A stretch of DNA of 64,000 nucleotides from Bacillota bacterium (GTDB lineage: Bacteria; Bacillota; Sulfobacillia; JACIYH01): NCBI GenBank assembly GCA_040757085.1, contig JBFLXJ010000030.1, forward strand, positions 1 through 64,000. The letters are read 5' to 3'. The position numbers were made by a program, and so were the translations under genes. Below, piece after piece: positions 34,198 through 42,566 of this stretch. How positions within the stretch are numbered: the stretch's first letter is position 1; each line of letters begins with the position of its first letter. The notes under the pieces were generated by a model, which made no database searches, was not told the origin of the DNA, and worked only from the letters and a program-made list of their open reading frames with translations.

Positions 34198-34222
34198 GAG
34201 ACGGGGCACAGAGCCCCGTCTC
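34198..34222 (+). terminator. Hairpin between the M20 gene and abrB
   Basis: A perfect 10-bp stem (34198-34207 with 34213-34222, arms GAGACGGGGC and GCCCCGTCTC) around a 5-base loop. There is no T run on either strand. It separates convergent genes and may act as a terminator or 3' stabiliser. Confidence 0.4.
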
Positions 34223-34330
34223 AGCCGGTCACCTGGTTTACAGGCCGCCGAGGGCCGGCGTGCCGCCCCTCCCGGACCGGATCATCCCAGGTTTTAAGGT
34301 GCTACGCCTAGTGGAAGGTGGTGGCAGCGG

Positions 34331-34579
34331 TCAGACGGCCTGGGAAATCATAGCCTGGATGCACTCGCGGCACACATTCTTGCCCTGAAAGTGGACCACG
34401 TTGGAGGCGTTGCCGCAGAAGATGCAGGCCGGCTCGTACTTGCGCAGGATGATCTTGTCCCCGTCGACGTATATCTCCAGGGAATCCTTTTCGCCGATGT
34501 CCATCGTCCGGCGAAGCTCGATGGGAATGACCACCCGCCCCAGTTCATCCACCTTCCGCACAATGCCCGTTGACTTCAC
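34331..34579 (-). CDS. abrB: AbrB-family transition-state regulator with C-terminal zinc-type cysteines
   Basis: About 82 residues. The N-terminal swapped-hairpin DNA-binding domain is nearly the textbook sequence MKSTGIVRKVDELGRVVIP. B. subtilis AbrB represses post-exponential genes. The C-terminal part carries CIFCGN...NVCREC, a CxxC-x(n)-CxxC pattern that probably binds a metal and is absent from B. subtilis AbrB. The start is GTG 34579, spaced well from GAGAGGTGA; an earlier GTG at 34588 abuts it. It has its own promoter, divergent from nurA. Confidence 0.92.
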   Translation of the reverse strand: MKSTGIVRKVDELGRVVIPIELRRTMDIGEKDSLEIYVDGDKIILRKYEPACIFCGNASNVVHFQGKNVCRECIQAMISQAV

Positions 34580-34623
34580 CCGCGTCACCTCTCTCTGCTA
34601 GGCTTCGACAGCATCTGCTGGAA

Positions 34624-34652
34624 ATGGTACCAGGTATGGTAGAATAAGTCAA
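34624..34652 (-). promoter_or_regulatory. Sigma-A promoter of abrB
   Basis: On the minus strand, TTGACT (34652-34647), a 17-bp spacer, then TACCAT (34629-34624), about 45 bp before the abrB start. It overlaps the plus-strand promoter for nurA, so the two may compete. Confidence 0.75.
34637..34645 (+). promoter_or_regulatory. Extended -10 promoter for nurA-herA
   Basis: TGG-TAGAAT (34637-34645), a TGN extended -10 without a recognisable -35. It lies within the abrB promoter on the opposite strand. Confidence 0.5.
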
Positions 34653-34783
34653 GGGTCTCCGAGGAAAAACTAGAAGTTTGTCGCTCCAGAGGATGAGGCT
34701 GCCGGTGGTCATTCGTTCGGAAGGAGGCGGAGCTTCTGCAAGGGGTAGGGGACGTCCAGCGGCTGAGGGAGGAAATCGGGCGT

Positions 34784-35701
34784 TTGGAAGGTCTTCTGGC
34801 GGAACGGAGCCGCTTTCTGTTGGCGCGGCGGGAATGGCTCCGGGAAAGGTTGGCAACCCGGGTCGGTCGCCTGCGGCCGTTGCGCCGGTTGTCACCGGGA
34901 GAACTGCACGCGTGGCTGGGAGGGCGATCTCTGGCGGGGGTGGACGGCTCCTGCAACCTGGTGGGTGGTTCCTACCCCCACTACGTGGCGGTGATGGCGG
35001 CGGTTGCCCGCACCACCCGGGGGGAAGAGGCCTGGGCCTGGCAGGTGTGGAGTCCGCTCAACAACGACGAGCACCTGGGCGAAGAGGCCGATGAGATGGC
35101 CCGCCGGCGGGCCCTTTCCGCTCTGGAGGCACGCGTGGCCGCCCAGGCCCTGGAGCAGTATTCGCCCCGCCTCCTGCTGGTGGATGGGCCCCTCGTGCGG
35201 TTGCGCATCGAAGCCCAGGAGGAATGGGAAGCCCTGTTTCGCCAGGCCCACCGCCAGCGTACCCTGCCCGTTGGTGTGATCGAGTCGGTGGGGACATCGC
35301 TGGTAGCAGCCCTGCTGCGGGAGGACCTGCCCGCTGCCTGGCGGGGAGCGTTCGACCGAGAAATCCTCTGGGGGCTGCTGGAACCGGGCGAGATGCTTTT
35401 CGTGGAGCATCCCCACCGGCCCGGATTGCGGACCTGCTTCATGCGGGCGGGGCTGGACCCGGCGCCCACCGGACTGGACTTCCCGGCCCTGGTTCCGGTG
35501 GGAGAAGATCTGGACACCGTGGCCGATGTCCTTTTCACCCTGACCCCGCAGGGGGGACGGGGAATTCCCCTCTGGATCGACCTGGTGGACGCGCGCGTGC
35601 GCATCGAGGATCGGGTGGTGCGCGCTGTGGTGGAAAGCGGCATTTCCCGGGAAAACTGGCTCCGCTTTTTGGCTTCTCGCCGGGAAAGGCGGCCCTTCTG
35701 A
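34784..35701 (+). CDS. nurA: NurA-domain nuclease
   Basis: About 305 residues from TTG 34784. NurA is a 5'-3' exonuclease that works with the HerA translocase in DNA end processing, best known from archaea. Typical motifs: GRSLAGVDGSCNLV (catalytic Asp), LLLVDGPLVRL, and the C-terminal PLWIDLVDARVRIED. The frame is open and coding further upstream (QRLREEIGRLEGLLAE, a coiled-coil-like segment). A CTG at 34736 lies eight bases after GGAGG, so a longer product of about 321 residues with a CTG start is likely. herA follows after 73 bp. Confidence 0.82.
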   Translation: MEGLLAERSRFLLARREWLRERLATRVGRLRPLRRLSPGELHAWLGGRSLAGVDGSCNLVGGSYPHYVAVMAAVARTTRGEEAWAWQVWSPLNNDEHLGEEADEMARRRALSALEARVAAQALEQYSPRLLLVDGPLVRLRIEAQEEWEALFRQAHRQRTLPVGVIESVGTSLVAALLREDLPAAWRGAFDREILWGLLEPGEMLFVEHPHRPGLRTCFMRAGLDPAPTGLDFPALVPVGEDLDTVADVLFTLTPQGGRGIPLWIDLVDARVRIEDRVVRAVVESGISRENWLRFLASRRERRPF

Positions 35702-35774
35702 GGGGTATCCGCTGTGGGTTGAGAAAGGAATGAAGACTACCGCCGATGCGGAGACGCCGTGAGGGGGGCGGGGT

Positions 35775-37631
35775 ATGAGGTTTCAGGTGGTGGGTGTGAC
35801 CACGCCGCAGGAAGTGTGGGTGGTTTCGTCTGATCGGCCCCTGCGGGTAAGCGAGGTGCTGGTGCTGGAGGACGAGATGCTGGGGAACCCGCAGGCGCAG
35901 GTGGTGGAAACGCGGTCGTACAACCGGTTCTTCCCCCTCACAACTGACCAGGGCGCACCCGACCAGCAGGTGTTGCAGGCGCTGCAACTCATGGGCTACG
36001 ACGTGCGGGGGGAAGAAGTTCACCTGGCTCGCCTTCGCCTGCTGGAGGAAACCCCGTTTCCGGTGCGGGTGGGAACCAGGGCTCGCCCGGCCACATTCGC
36101 CGAAGTGCGTCACCGCCTGGTGCGGGTTTCTCCTGCCCGGGGCCTGGTGCTGGGTGTGATAAAGAGTACCGAGGAGATGGTTCCCGAGCTGGATGACGAC
36201 CTGCGGGATCTGGTCTGCACCGTAAGGGGCGGCGAGGTCCGTCCCCAGGACGGGGTGCCGTTTCTGATGGATCCCGCTTCCTGGCAGCAGTACCCCCACC
36301 TGGGCGTGTTCGGAGGGTCGGGGTCGGGCAAGTCTTTCGCCGTGCGGGTGATCGTGGAGGAACTCATGCGCCTGGGCTTGCCCGCGGTCGTACTTGACCC
36401 CCACTTCGAGATGGATTTCTCCCAGCCCGCATCGGGACTCCCCCCCGGTCGGGCCCGCGGCTTCCAGGGAAGTTTCCGCACCTTGCTCATCGGCCAGGAC
36501 GTGGGCGTTGACTTCACCGAACTGGGGACCCACGACCTGGCCAACCTGCTGGGTGCCGTCACGCCCCTCACGGAGCCCATGGCCAACGCGGTGGAACTCC
36601 TGCACAAGCGGATGGACTCCTACACTTCCTTCGCCAGCCGGGTAGCGGACGTGGCCACCGCTCTGGAGGAGGGTCGGGTAGGCCTGGAGAGGCGCGGCCA
36701 GGACCCCTCTCTCCCGGCCACAGAAAGGCAGCGCTACACACGTCTGGTCGAACTGCTAGGGGAGTTTGGCAGCCTTCCCCTCGCTTCGGTGCGGGGCATC
36801 CAGTGGCGCCTGCGTCGGCTGGAGTACGCCGGCCTTTTCGGCGCCGACATCAGACCCGTCGAGCAGTTGCTCCTCTCTGGAAAGGTGGCGGTGATCCAGG
36901 GGCCCATCTGGCTGCTGGAGGTGTTCGGCGCCTACCTCCTGGGAAACCTGTACCGGCGACGCCGTGCCTACCGGGATGCCCTCCAGCGCGGGGAGCAGGC
37001 CGCCTTCTTCCCGCCTTTCGTGGTGGTGAGCGACGAGGCCCACAACTTCGCCCCGCGGGGGTTGGACGCTCCCGCCAAGCGGCTGCTGCGGGAGATCGCC
37101 CAGGAGGGGCGCAAGTACGGCGTGTTCCTGGTGCTGGCCAGCCAGCGTCCTGCCTTGCTCGATGAAACGGTCACCGCCCAACTCAACACCAAGTTCGTCT
37201 TCCGCACCGTGCGGGCCAGTGACCTGGAAGTAATCAAGGAAGAGACCGACATGACGGCGGACGAGGTCCGCCGCCTGCCCTACCTCCCTACGGGGGACAC
37301 CTTCGTATCCGCCGCCGTCCTGGGGCGCACGGTGCCCGTACGGATCAGGGCGGCCTGGAGTGCTGCCCCCCATGCCCAGGACCCGTGGCAGGAACTGCGC
37401 GAGCGCGAGACGCAGTGGCAGGAAAAGGCCTGGGAGGCGGTGGCGGACCTTTTGCCTATATCCACCGTCAACCTGGTGCATCTGTTGCCCAAGTTGCGCG
37501 AGAGGCTGGGTGAGCCGCTCGGCCCCAAAGAGGTGGTGGAATGGCTGGACCGCCTGGCCGGCCAGGGCCTCTTGCGCAAGGACCAGACCCCCTTCGGTGT
37601 CACTTACCGACCCGCCGATCCCCGGCCCTGA
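35775..37631 (+). CDS. herA: HerA-like ATPase / DNA translocase
   Basis: 618 residues. An N-terminal HAS-barrel-like region (about 1-150) precedes a RecA/FtsK-type ATPase: Walker A GGSGSGKS near residue 180, Walker B VVVSDEAHNF near 415, and sensor-like LVLASQRPALLD. HerA forms a hexameric pump that activates NurA for DNA end resection. The start ATG 35775 follows GTGAGGGGGGCGGGG. It pairs with nurA; there is no Sir2 or other defence partner, so housekeeping repair is more likely than phage defence. Confidence 0.88.
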   Translation: MRFQVVGVTTPQEVWVVSSDRPLRVSEVLVLEDEMLGNPQAQVVETRSYNRFFPLTTDQGAPDQQVLQALQLMGYDVRGEEVHLARLRLLEETPFPVRVGTRARPATFAEVRHRLVRVSPARGLVLGVIKSTEEMVPELDDDLRDLVCTVRGGEVRPQDGVPFLMDPASWQQYPHLGVFGGSGSGKSFAVRVIVEELMRLGLPAVVLDPHFEMDFSQPASGLPPGRARGFQGSFRTLLIGQDVGVDFTELGTHDLANLLGAVTPLTEPMANAVELLHKRMDSYTSFASRVADVATALEEGRVGLERRGQDPSLPATERQRYTRLVELLGEFGSLPLASVRGIQWRLRRLEYAGLFGADIRPVEQLLLSGKVAVIQGPIWLLEVFGAYLLGNLYRRRRAYRDALQRGEQAAFFPPFVVVSDEAHNFAPRGLDAPAKRLLREIAQEGRKYGVFLVLASQRPALLDETVTAQLNTKFVFRTVRASDLEVIKEETDMTADEVRRLPYLPTGDTFVSAAVLGRTVPVRIRAAWSAAPHAQDPWQELRERETQWQEKAWEAVADLLPISTVNLVHLLPKLRERLGEPLGPKEVVEWLDRLAGQGLLRKDQTPFGVTYRPADPRP

Positions 37632-37713
37632 GTTGTGGTGCGGTTTGAGACTCCCAATTCGGTGCGTTGGCCTGAGGAAGCGAGCCGGGCCGGCCAGGTG
37701 GCGAGCCGTCCAG

Positions 37714-37742
37714 TTGACAGGGGTGATGAGGGCGGTTATATT
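37714..37742 (+). promoter_or_regulatory. Consensus sigma-A promoter of metS
   Basis: Perfect TTGACA (37714-37719), a 17-bp spacer and TATATT (37737-37742). Transcription would start near 37749, at the beginning of the T-box leader. Confidence 0.88.
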
Positions 37743-37749
37743 ACTGGCA

Positions 37750-38072
37750 AAGGTGATGCGGGGGCGGGAGTACGGCTGGAGGGCCGTCCCAGAGAGCCGG
37801 GTAAGGTGCAAGCCGGTACGGTGAGCCAGCCCGAACATGGCCCCCAAACCGCAGGCCGAACGACCGCAGGGTTCCAGTAGGCCGGGCCGGAAGGCAGCCG
37901 TTATCCTGCCGGGGTGTGCGATTCTGACCGCAGGCGGCAGGTCGCCTATGAGGTGACCGGGGCCGGTGAGGCGGTCGGGCGGCGCACCTGACGAGGCCCG
38001 GGGCTGCGGTCCCGGGTGAACTAGGGTGGTACCGCGGTATCCCCGCCCCTGGAGGGCGGGGATTTTTTATGT
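37750..38072 (+). promoter_or_regulatory. T-box riboswitch, methionine-specific
   Basis: This leader fills most of the 488-bp gene-free gap before metS. Stem I elements are recognisable: GGAGTACGG, AGAGAGCCGGG, then GGTGCAAGCC. A specifier-loop candidate CCGAACATGG has the Met codon ATG at 37837-37839. The T-box proper is AGGGTGGTACCGCGG (38023-38037). Its UGGU bulge matches tRNA-Met with discriminator A. Uncharged tRNA-Met would stabilise the antiterminator and switch on metS. Confidence 0.92.
38039..38070 (+). terminator. T-box terminator
   Basis: ATCCCCGCCC (38039-38048) pairs with GGGCGGGGAT (38054-38063) around a CTGGA loop and is followed by TTTTTAT. It competes with the antiterminator that contains the T-box sequence. 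Confidence 0.92.
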
Positions 38073-38119
38073 CCGCGGGCGCGCTGACTGCAAGACACCG
38101 CGGAAACGGAGGGTTCGCT

Positions 38120-40099
38120 ATGGGCAGGTTCTACATCACCACCCCCATCTATTACCCCAGTGCCAACCTGCATATCGGCCACGCTTACACCACGGTGGCG
38201 GCGGACGCCCTGGCCAGGTTCCACCGCCTGCGGGGCGACGATACCTGGTTCCTTACCGGGACGGACGAGCACGGCCAGAAGATGGAGCGGGCTGCCCGGG
38301 AGGCGGGCAAAGATCCCCAGCAGTTCGTGGACGAGATGGTGGCCCGTATCCGGGAACTGTGGCGTGTACTGGACATCTCTTACGACGATTTTATCCGCAC
38401 CACCGAACCGCGCCATCAGGCGGTGATCCAGGACATCTTCACCCGGCTGTGGAAGCAGGGGGACATCTACCTGGGGCGGTACGAGGGATGGTACTGCACA
38501 GGCTGCGAAGCCTACTACACCGAAACGCAGGCCAAAGACATTGGGTATCACTGTCCCGACCACGACAAGCCCCTGGAACGGGTGGGGGAAGACGCCTACT
38601 TCTTCCGGCTGTCGGCCTATGCTTCCCGGCTGCGCGAGCACATCGAGCTCAACCCCGAGTTCATCCAACCCTCTTCTCGGCGTCAGGAGATGCTGAGCTT
38701 CATCGACCAGGGCCTGGAGGACCTGTGCGTTTCGCGTAGTTCCTTCCGCTGGGGAATCCCGGTGCCGTTTGCCCCCGGGCATGTGGTGTACGTGTGGATA
38801 GACGCCCTGTGCAACTACATCTCTGCCCTGGGGTACCCCGATGGGGAGCGATACCGCCGTTACTGGCCCGCCGACGTGCACCTGGTGGGGAAAGAGATCC
38901 TCAGGTTCCACACCATCATCTGGCCGATCATCCTGATGGCCCTGGGGGAACCCCTGCCCAGGCGGGTGTTCGGGCATGGGTGGCTGGTGCTGGAGTCGGG
39001 CAAGATGTCCAAGACCCGCGGGAATGTGGTGGATCCTCTGGTCCTGGTCGACCGGTACGGGTTGGACGCCGTGCGCTATTTCCTCCTGCGCGAGATCCCC
39101 TTCGGTGCGGACGGGTATTACAGCGAGGAGGCCCTGGTGCGCCGGACCAACAGCGACCTGGCCAACGACCTGGGTAACCTGGTCCACCGCAGTCTCAACA
39201 TGCTCACCCGCTTTGCGGCGGGGAGGGTGCCGGCGCCCTCCCGGCGGGAGCCGGTGGACGATGAGATACCCGCTCTGGCGGCCGAAGTCGTCGAGGGCTT
39301 CGCCCGGGCCATGGAGGATCTCCAGATTTCCACCGCCCTGGCCGAGGTGTGGCGTCTGGTGGGGCGGCTGAACAAGTACATCGATGAGGCGGCCCCCTGG
39401 GCCCTGCGTCGGGCGGGTGACGAGCGGGTCAACACGGTGCTGTATCAGATGGCAGAGGGGCTGCGCCTGCTGGCCGTGCTGCTCAAGCCCGTCCTGGTCC
39501 GGTCGGCACCGGTCCTCTGGGAGCGGGTGGGGGCACCTAAGCCCTTCCCCGAGGTAACCTGGGACGACGCCCGCTGGGGCCTTCTTCCTCCCGGCACTCC
39601 GGTGAAGATCGGTGAGCCTCTCTTCCCGCGGCGGGAACTCGGAGGCGCCGTGCTTGCCGGCCCCCGGGAAGCCCCGGCGGACGGTGCTCCGCGCGAAGCA
39701 GCCGCGGACGCTGCCCCGCGCGAAGCGGTACCCGTGGCCCGTGCCCGAGGTGACACCCCCGGAGAGCCCGATGAGGGGATGGTCTCCATTGAGGCGTTCA
39801 AGCGCCTTGATCTACGGGTGGCGCGGGTGGTACGTGCCGAGAGGGTACCGGGAGCCGATCGCCTGCTCCGGCTGCGGATCGACCTGGGCGACGAGGAGCG
39901 CCAGATCGTGGCCGGGATCGCCCAGCATTATCAGCCTGCGGATCTGGAGGGCAGATCGGTGGTGGTGGTAGCCAACCTGCAGCCGGCCATGATCCGGGGG
40001 GTCGAGTCGCGGGGGATGCTGCTCGCAGCCCAGCAGGGCGGGCGGCTGGTCCTGGTTACCATCGACGGCGATATCCCCGCGGGAGCCAGGGTGACCTGA
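38120..40099 (+). CDS. metS: Methionyl-tRNA synthetase
   Basis: 659 residues, class I synthetase. HIGH signature is LHIGHAY near residue 16, and the KMSKS loop is KMSKTRG near 295. The zinc-binding insert CTGCEAYYTE...YHCPDH is present. The C-terminal EMAP/Trbp111-like tRNA-binding domain begins SIEAFKRLDLRVARVVRAE. It is joined by a linker with an imperfect repeat (APREA-type units in GPREAPADGAPREAAADA). The start is ATG 38120 after ACGGAGGG; upstream codons lie in the terminator. It is controlled by the Met T-box and followed by tatD, as in B. subtilis. Confidence 0.95.
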   Translation: MGRFYITTPIYYPSANLHIGHAYTTVAADALARFHRLRGDDTWFLTGTDEHGQKMERAAREAGKDPQQFVDEMVARIRELWRVLDISYDDFIRTTEPRHQAVIQDIFTRLWKQGDIYLGRYEGWYCTGCEAYYTETQAKDIGYHCPDHDKPLERVGEDAYFFRLSAYASRLREHIELNPEFIQPSSRRQEMLSFIDQGLEDLCVSRSSFRWGIPVPFAPGHVVYVWIDALCNYISALGYPDGERYRRYWPADVHLVGKEILRFHTIIWPIILMALGEPLPRRVFGHGWLVLESGKMSKTRGNVVDPLVLVDRYGLDAVRYFLLREIPFGADGYYSEEALVRRTNSDLANDLGNLVHRSLNMLTRFAAGRVPAPSRREPVDDEIPALAAEVVEGFARAMEDLQISTALAEVWRLVGRLNKYIDEAAPWALRRAGDERVNTVLYQMAEGLRLLAVLLKPVLVRSAPVLWERVGAPKPFPEVTWDDARWGLLPPGTPVKIGEPLFPRRELGGAVLAGPREAPADGAPREAAADAAPREAVPVARARGDTPGEPDEGMVSIEAFKRLDLRVARVVRAERVPGADRLLRLRIDLGDEERQIVAGIAQHYQPADLEGRSVVVVANLQPAMIRGVESRGMLLAAQQGGRLVLVTIDGDIPAGARVT

Positions 40100-40194
40100 T
40101 GGACACGTTTGCGGGCAACCTGCGGCTGCGGCGCCGGGTGGGCGCACCCGCGCGGCGGCGGTAGAGGTTGAGGAGGTGGAGGGAGACGGCGGCG

Positions 40195-40983
40195 TTGATT
40201 GACAGCCACGCCCACCTGGATTTCCCCCAGTTCGACCGGGATCGAGGTGAGGTGATGGAGAGGGCGTGGCGGGCAGGACTGGTGGCGGTGGTGAACCCGG
40301 GAGCGGACCTGGCCTCCAGCCGGCGCGCCTGTAACCTGGCGGCTCGCGAAGAGCGGGTGTGGGCGGCGGTGGGTATCCACCCCCACAGCGCCACCGAGTG
40401 GGAGGAGGGAAAGGCCGAAATCCGCCGCCTGGCAGCCGGGCCGCGGGTGGTCGCCATCGGGGAAACCGGGCTCGACTACTACCGCATGTTGAGTCCCGCT
40501 CACGTGCAGCAGGAAGCCCTGGTGGGTCACATTCACCTGGCGCGAGAGCTGGGACTTCCTCTCATCCTGCACTGCCGGGATGCTTACCCGGACATGATGG
40601 AGATCCTGCGCCGGGAAAAGGCCGGTGAGGTGGGGGGCGTGGTGCACTGCTTCTCCGGGGATGAGGAAGCTGCGCACCGGGCACTGAACATGGGATTTTA
40701 CGTGGGGTTTGCCGGGCCGGTCACGTTTGCCAGTGCCCACGGACTGCGCCGGGTGGTGCGGGGAGTTCCTCTGGATCGGCTGGTGGTGGAGACGGACTGT
40801 CCCTATCTGGCCCCGGAGCCGTGGCGGGGCAAGCGTAATGAACCGGCCTTAGTGACGAAGATAGTGGAGGCGGTGGCCCGGACCCGGGGCGTCTCACCGG
40901 ATCAGGTGGCCAGCGTTACCGCCGAGAACGCCCGCCGCCTCTTCCGCCTTACCTGGGGTTTCGGGTCCGGTGACTGCGCATAA
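40195..40983 (+). CDS. tatD: TatD-family metal-dependent DNase (YabD)
   Basis: About 262 residues, TIM-barrel hydrolase. Motifs are IDSHAHLDFPQF, VGIHPHSA, IGETGLDYY, LILHCRDAY, VVHCFSGD and VVETDCPYLAPEP, all characteristic of TatD. The start is TTG 40195 behind GGAGGTGGAGGGAG; an in-frame TTG at 40168 would add nine residues. It follows metS as in the B. subtilis order. Confidence 0.93.
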   Translation: MIDSHAHLDFPQFDRDRGEVMERAWRAGLVAVVNPGADLASSRRACNLAAREERVWAAVGIHPHSATEWEEGKAEIRRLAAGPRVVAIGETGLDYYRMLSPAHVQQEALVGHIHLARELGLPLILHCRDAYPDMMEILRREKAGEVGGVVHCFSGDEEAAHRALNMGFYVGFAGPVTFASAHGLRRVVRGVPLDRLVVETDCPYLAPEPWRGKRNEPALVTKIVEAVARTRGVSPDQVASVTAENARRLFRLTWGFGSGDCA

Positions 40984-41040
40984 TCCATCGCCTTCCTTCC
41001 CATACTTAGTCAGGAAATGATGGCGAAGGGAGGCAGGACG

Positions 41041-41493
41041 GTGCGCGATATTGAGCGTTGGAACCCGTGGCGGCGGTGGAGGGAGCTGGAAGCGGAAGCG
41101 GGGCGCCTCCTCGGCGTGGTGCCGTGGTGGGGAACGGTGCTGGAAGACGTACACCACTGGGAGCCTTCCGTGGACATGTACGAGACCGATAAAGACGTGG
41201 TGGTGGTCGCGGAAGTGCCGGGGCTGCGCGCCCAGGATTTGAGCGTGAACGTGCGTCGCAACGTGCTCACCATTGCCGGGCGGACCAGCGAGGAGAGACA
41301 GGAGGAGACAGCCACCTACCACCGGCGCGAACGCCGCTTCGGCTCCTTTCATCGCAGCTTCCAGTTGCCCGCGGAGGTGGACGCAGAGCGGGCACGGGCG
41401 GAGTACCGTAATGGGGTGCTGGAGGTGCATTTGCCCAAGGCGGAAGACGCCGGGTTGAAGAACGTGCGGGTAGAGGTCAAGAACGAGGGGTGA
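41041..41493 (+). CDS. Hsp20 small heat-shock protein
   Basis: About 150 residues. It is an ATP-independent holdase chaperone. The alpha-crystallin domain runs from about residue 40 (PSVDMYETDKDVVVVAEVPG) to LEVHLPKAE near the C-terminus. A Trp-rich N-terminus (WNPWRRWRE) is typical of bacterial Hsp20. GTG 41041 is preferred because AAGGGAGG lies seven bases upstream; ATG 41017 is possible. It interrupts the conserved tatD-yabE order and may be a lineage-specific insertion. Confidence 0.9.
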   Translation: MRDIERWNPWRRWRELEAEAGRLLGVVPWWGTVLEDVHHWEPSVDMYETDKDVVVVAEVPGLRAQDLSVNVRRNVLTIAGRTSEERQEETATYHRRERRFGSFHRSFQLPAEVDAERARAEYRNGVLEVHLPKAEDAGLKNVRVEVKNEG

Positions 41494-41585
41494 ACAGGGC
41501 GGCCTCCCCTGGCAGGGATGGCAGGATCGCCCGTCGAATTCTGTCTCCTTACAGGGGGTCGAAAACACTGTTGCGGTGGAGAGAG

Positions 41586-42566
41586 ATGGGCAGGAGCCGC
41601 TACCTGCGGGCTATCGCCATCCTGGTGGGGACGGCGCTGCTCCTGGTGGGGCCGGTTGTCCTGCCGGACAAAAAAGTCGAGGTCCTGGCCGACGGCAAGG
41701 TGCTCAGCGTAGCCACTTCTGCCCGGCGCGTTGACCAGGTACTGGCCCAGGCGGGGATCAGGCTGAGTTCCCGCGACGTGGTGGTTCCGGGACTTGACTC
41801 TCATCTGCGGCCCGGGATGCGGGTCCATGTGTACCGGTGCGTACCATTGAGTATCACCGCGGACGGCATAACCCGCGAGTTGGCCTCGCCGGGTCCCACC
41901 GTGGCCGCAGTACTGCAGGAGGCGGGGGTGGAACTGGGCCCCGACGACGAGGTGATCCCGGGTCTGGCCGCCCCCGTGCAGCCGGGGATGGCCATTCGGG
42001 TGGTGCGCGTTTCTTACCGCGAGGAGACGGGGCGTGAGGTGATTCCCCATCGGGTAGAGAGGCGCGACGACGAGAACCTGCCGTACGGGCTGACGCGTGT
42101 CCTGCGCCGGGGCCAGCCCGGGTTGCAGGAGGTCACTTACCGGGTCAAGTACGCCGATGGCGAGATGGTGTCCCGAGAACCGGTTGCCTACCGGGTGGTG
42201 CGGGAGCCGGTGGCCGAACTGGTGGCGGTGGGGCGCGCCTCTTCCATCTCCCGCGGCGGCCAGGTGATCCGCTTCGAGCGGGCCATGGAGGTGACGGCCA
42301 CCGCCTACTACCCGGGGCCGGAGTCATGCGGTCCCAATGCCACCGGATACACGTACACCGGGGTGAAGGCGGGGCGGGGTATCGTGGCCGTCGATCCCAG
42401 GGTGATTCCCCTGGGCACCAGGCTGTACATTGAGGGTTACGGATTCGGCCTGGCTGCTGACATCGGCGGTGCCATCAAAGGGAACAAGATAGACCTGTGC
42501 TACGATACCCTGGCTGAGGCCTGGAAGTGGGGAAAGCGAAGGGTCATCGTGTACATCCTGCCGTAG
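41586..42566 (+). CDS. yabE: G5/3D-domain cell wall protein (YabE/RpfB-like)
   Basis: About 326 residues. An N-terminal membrane anchor or signal (YLRAIAILVGTALLLVGPVV) is followed by two DUF348 repeats (VEVLADGKVLSV and LSITADGITREL). A G5 domain runs through VIPHRVERRDDENLPYG, and a C-terminal 3D domain through VTATAYYPG...GIVAVDPRVIPLGTRLYI...DIGGAIKGNKIDLCY. The 3D domain keeps its Asp residues and is probably a lytic transglycosylase. The protein should act in the cell wall, perhaps in resuscitation or germination. The start is ATG 41586 after GGTGGAGAGAG. Confidence 0.9.
   Translation: MGRSRYLRAIAILVGTALLLVGPVVLPDKKVEVLADGKVLSVATSARRVDQVLAQAGIRLSSRDVVVPGLDSHLRPGMRVHVYRCVPLSITADGITRELASPGPTVAAVLQEAGVELGPDDEVIPGLAAPVQPGMAIRVVRVSYREETGREVIPHRVERRDDENLPYGLTRVLRRGQPGLQEVTYRVKYADGEMVSREPVAYRVVREPVAELVAVGRASSISRGGQVIRFERAMEVTATAYYPGPESCGPNATGYTYTGVKAGRGIVAVDPRVIPLGTRLYIEGYGFGLAADIGGAIKGNKIDLCYDTLAEAWKWGKRRVIVYILP

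Noticed and set aside
35775-37631. HerA as part of a Sir2-HerA or similar antiphage system
   Set aside because: Its only partner is NurA and the surroundings are core genes; no Sir2, DUF4297 or other effector is present.
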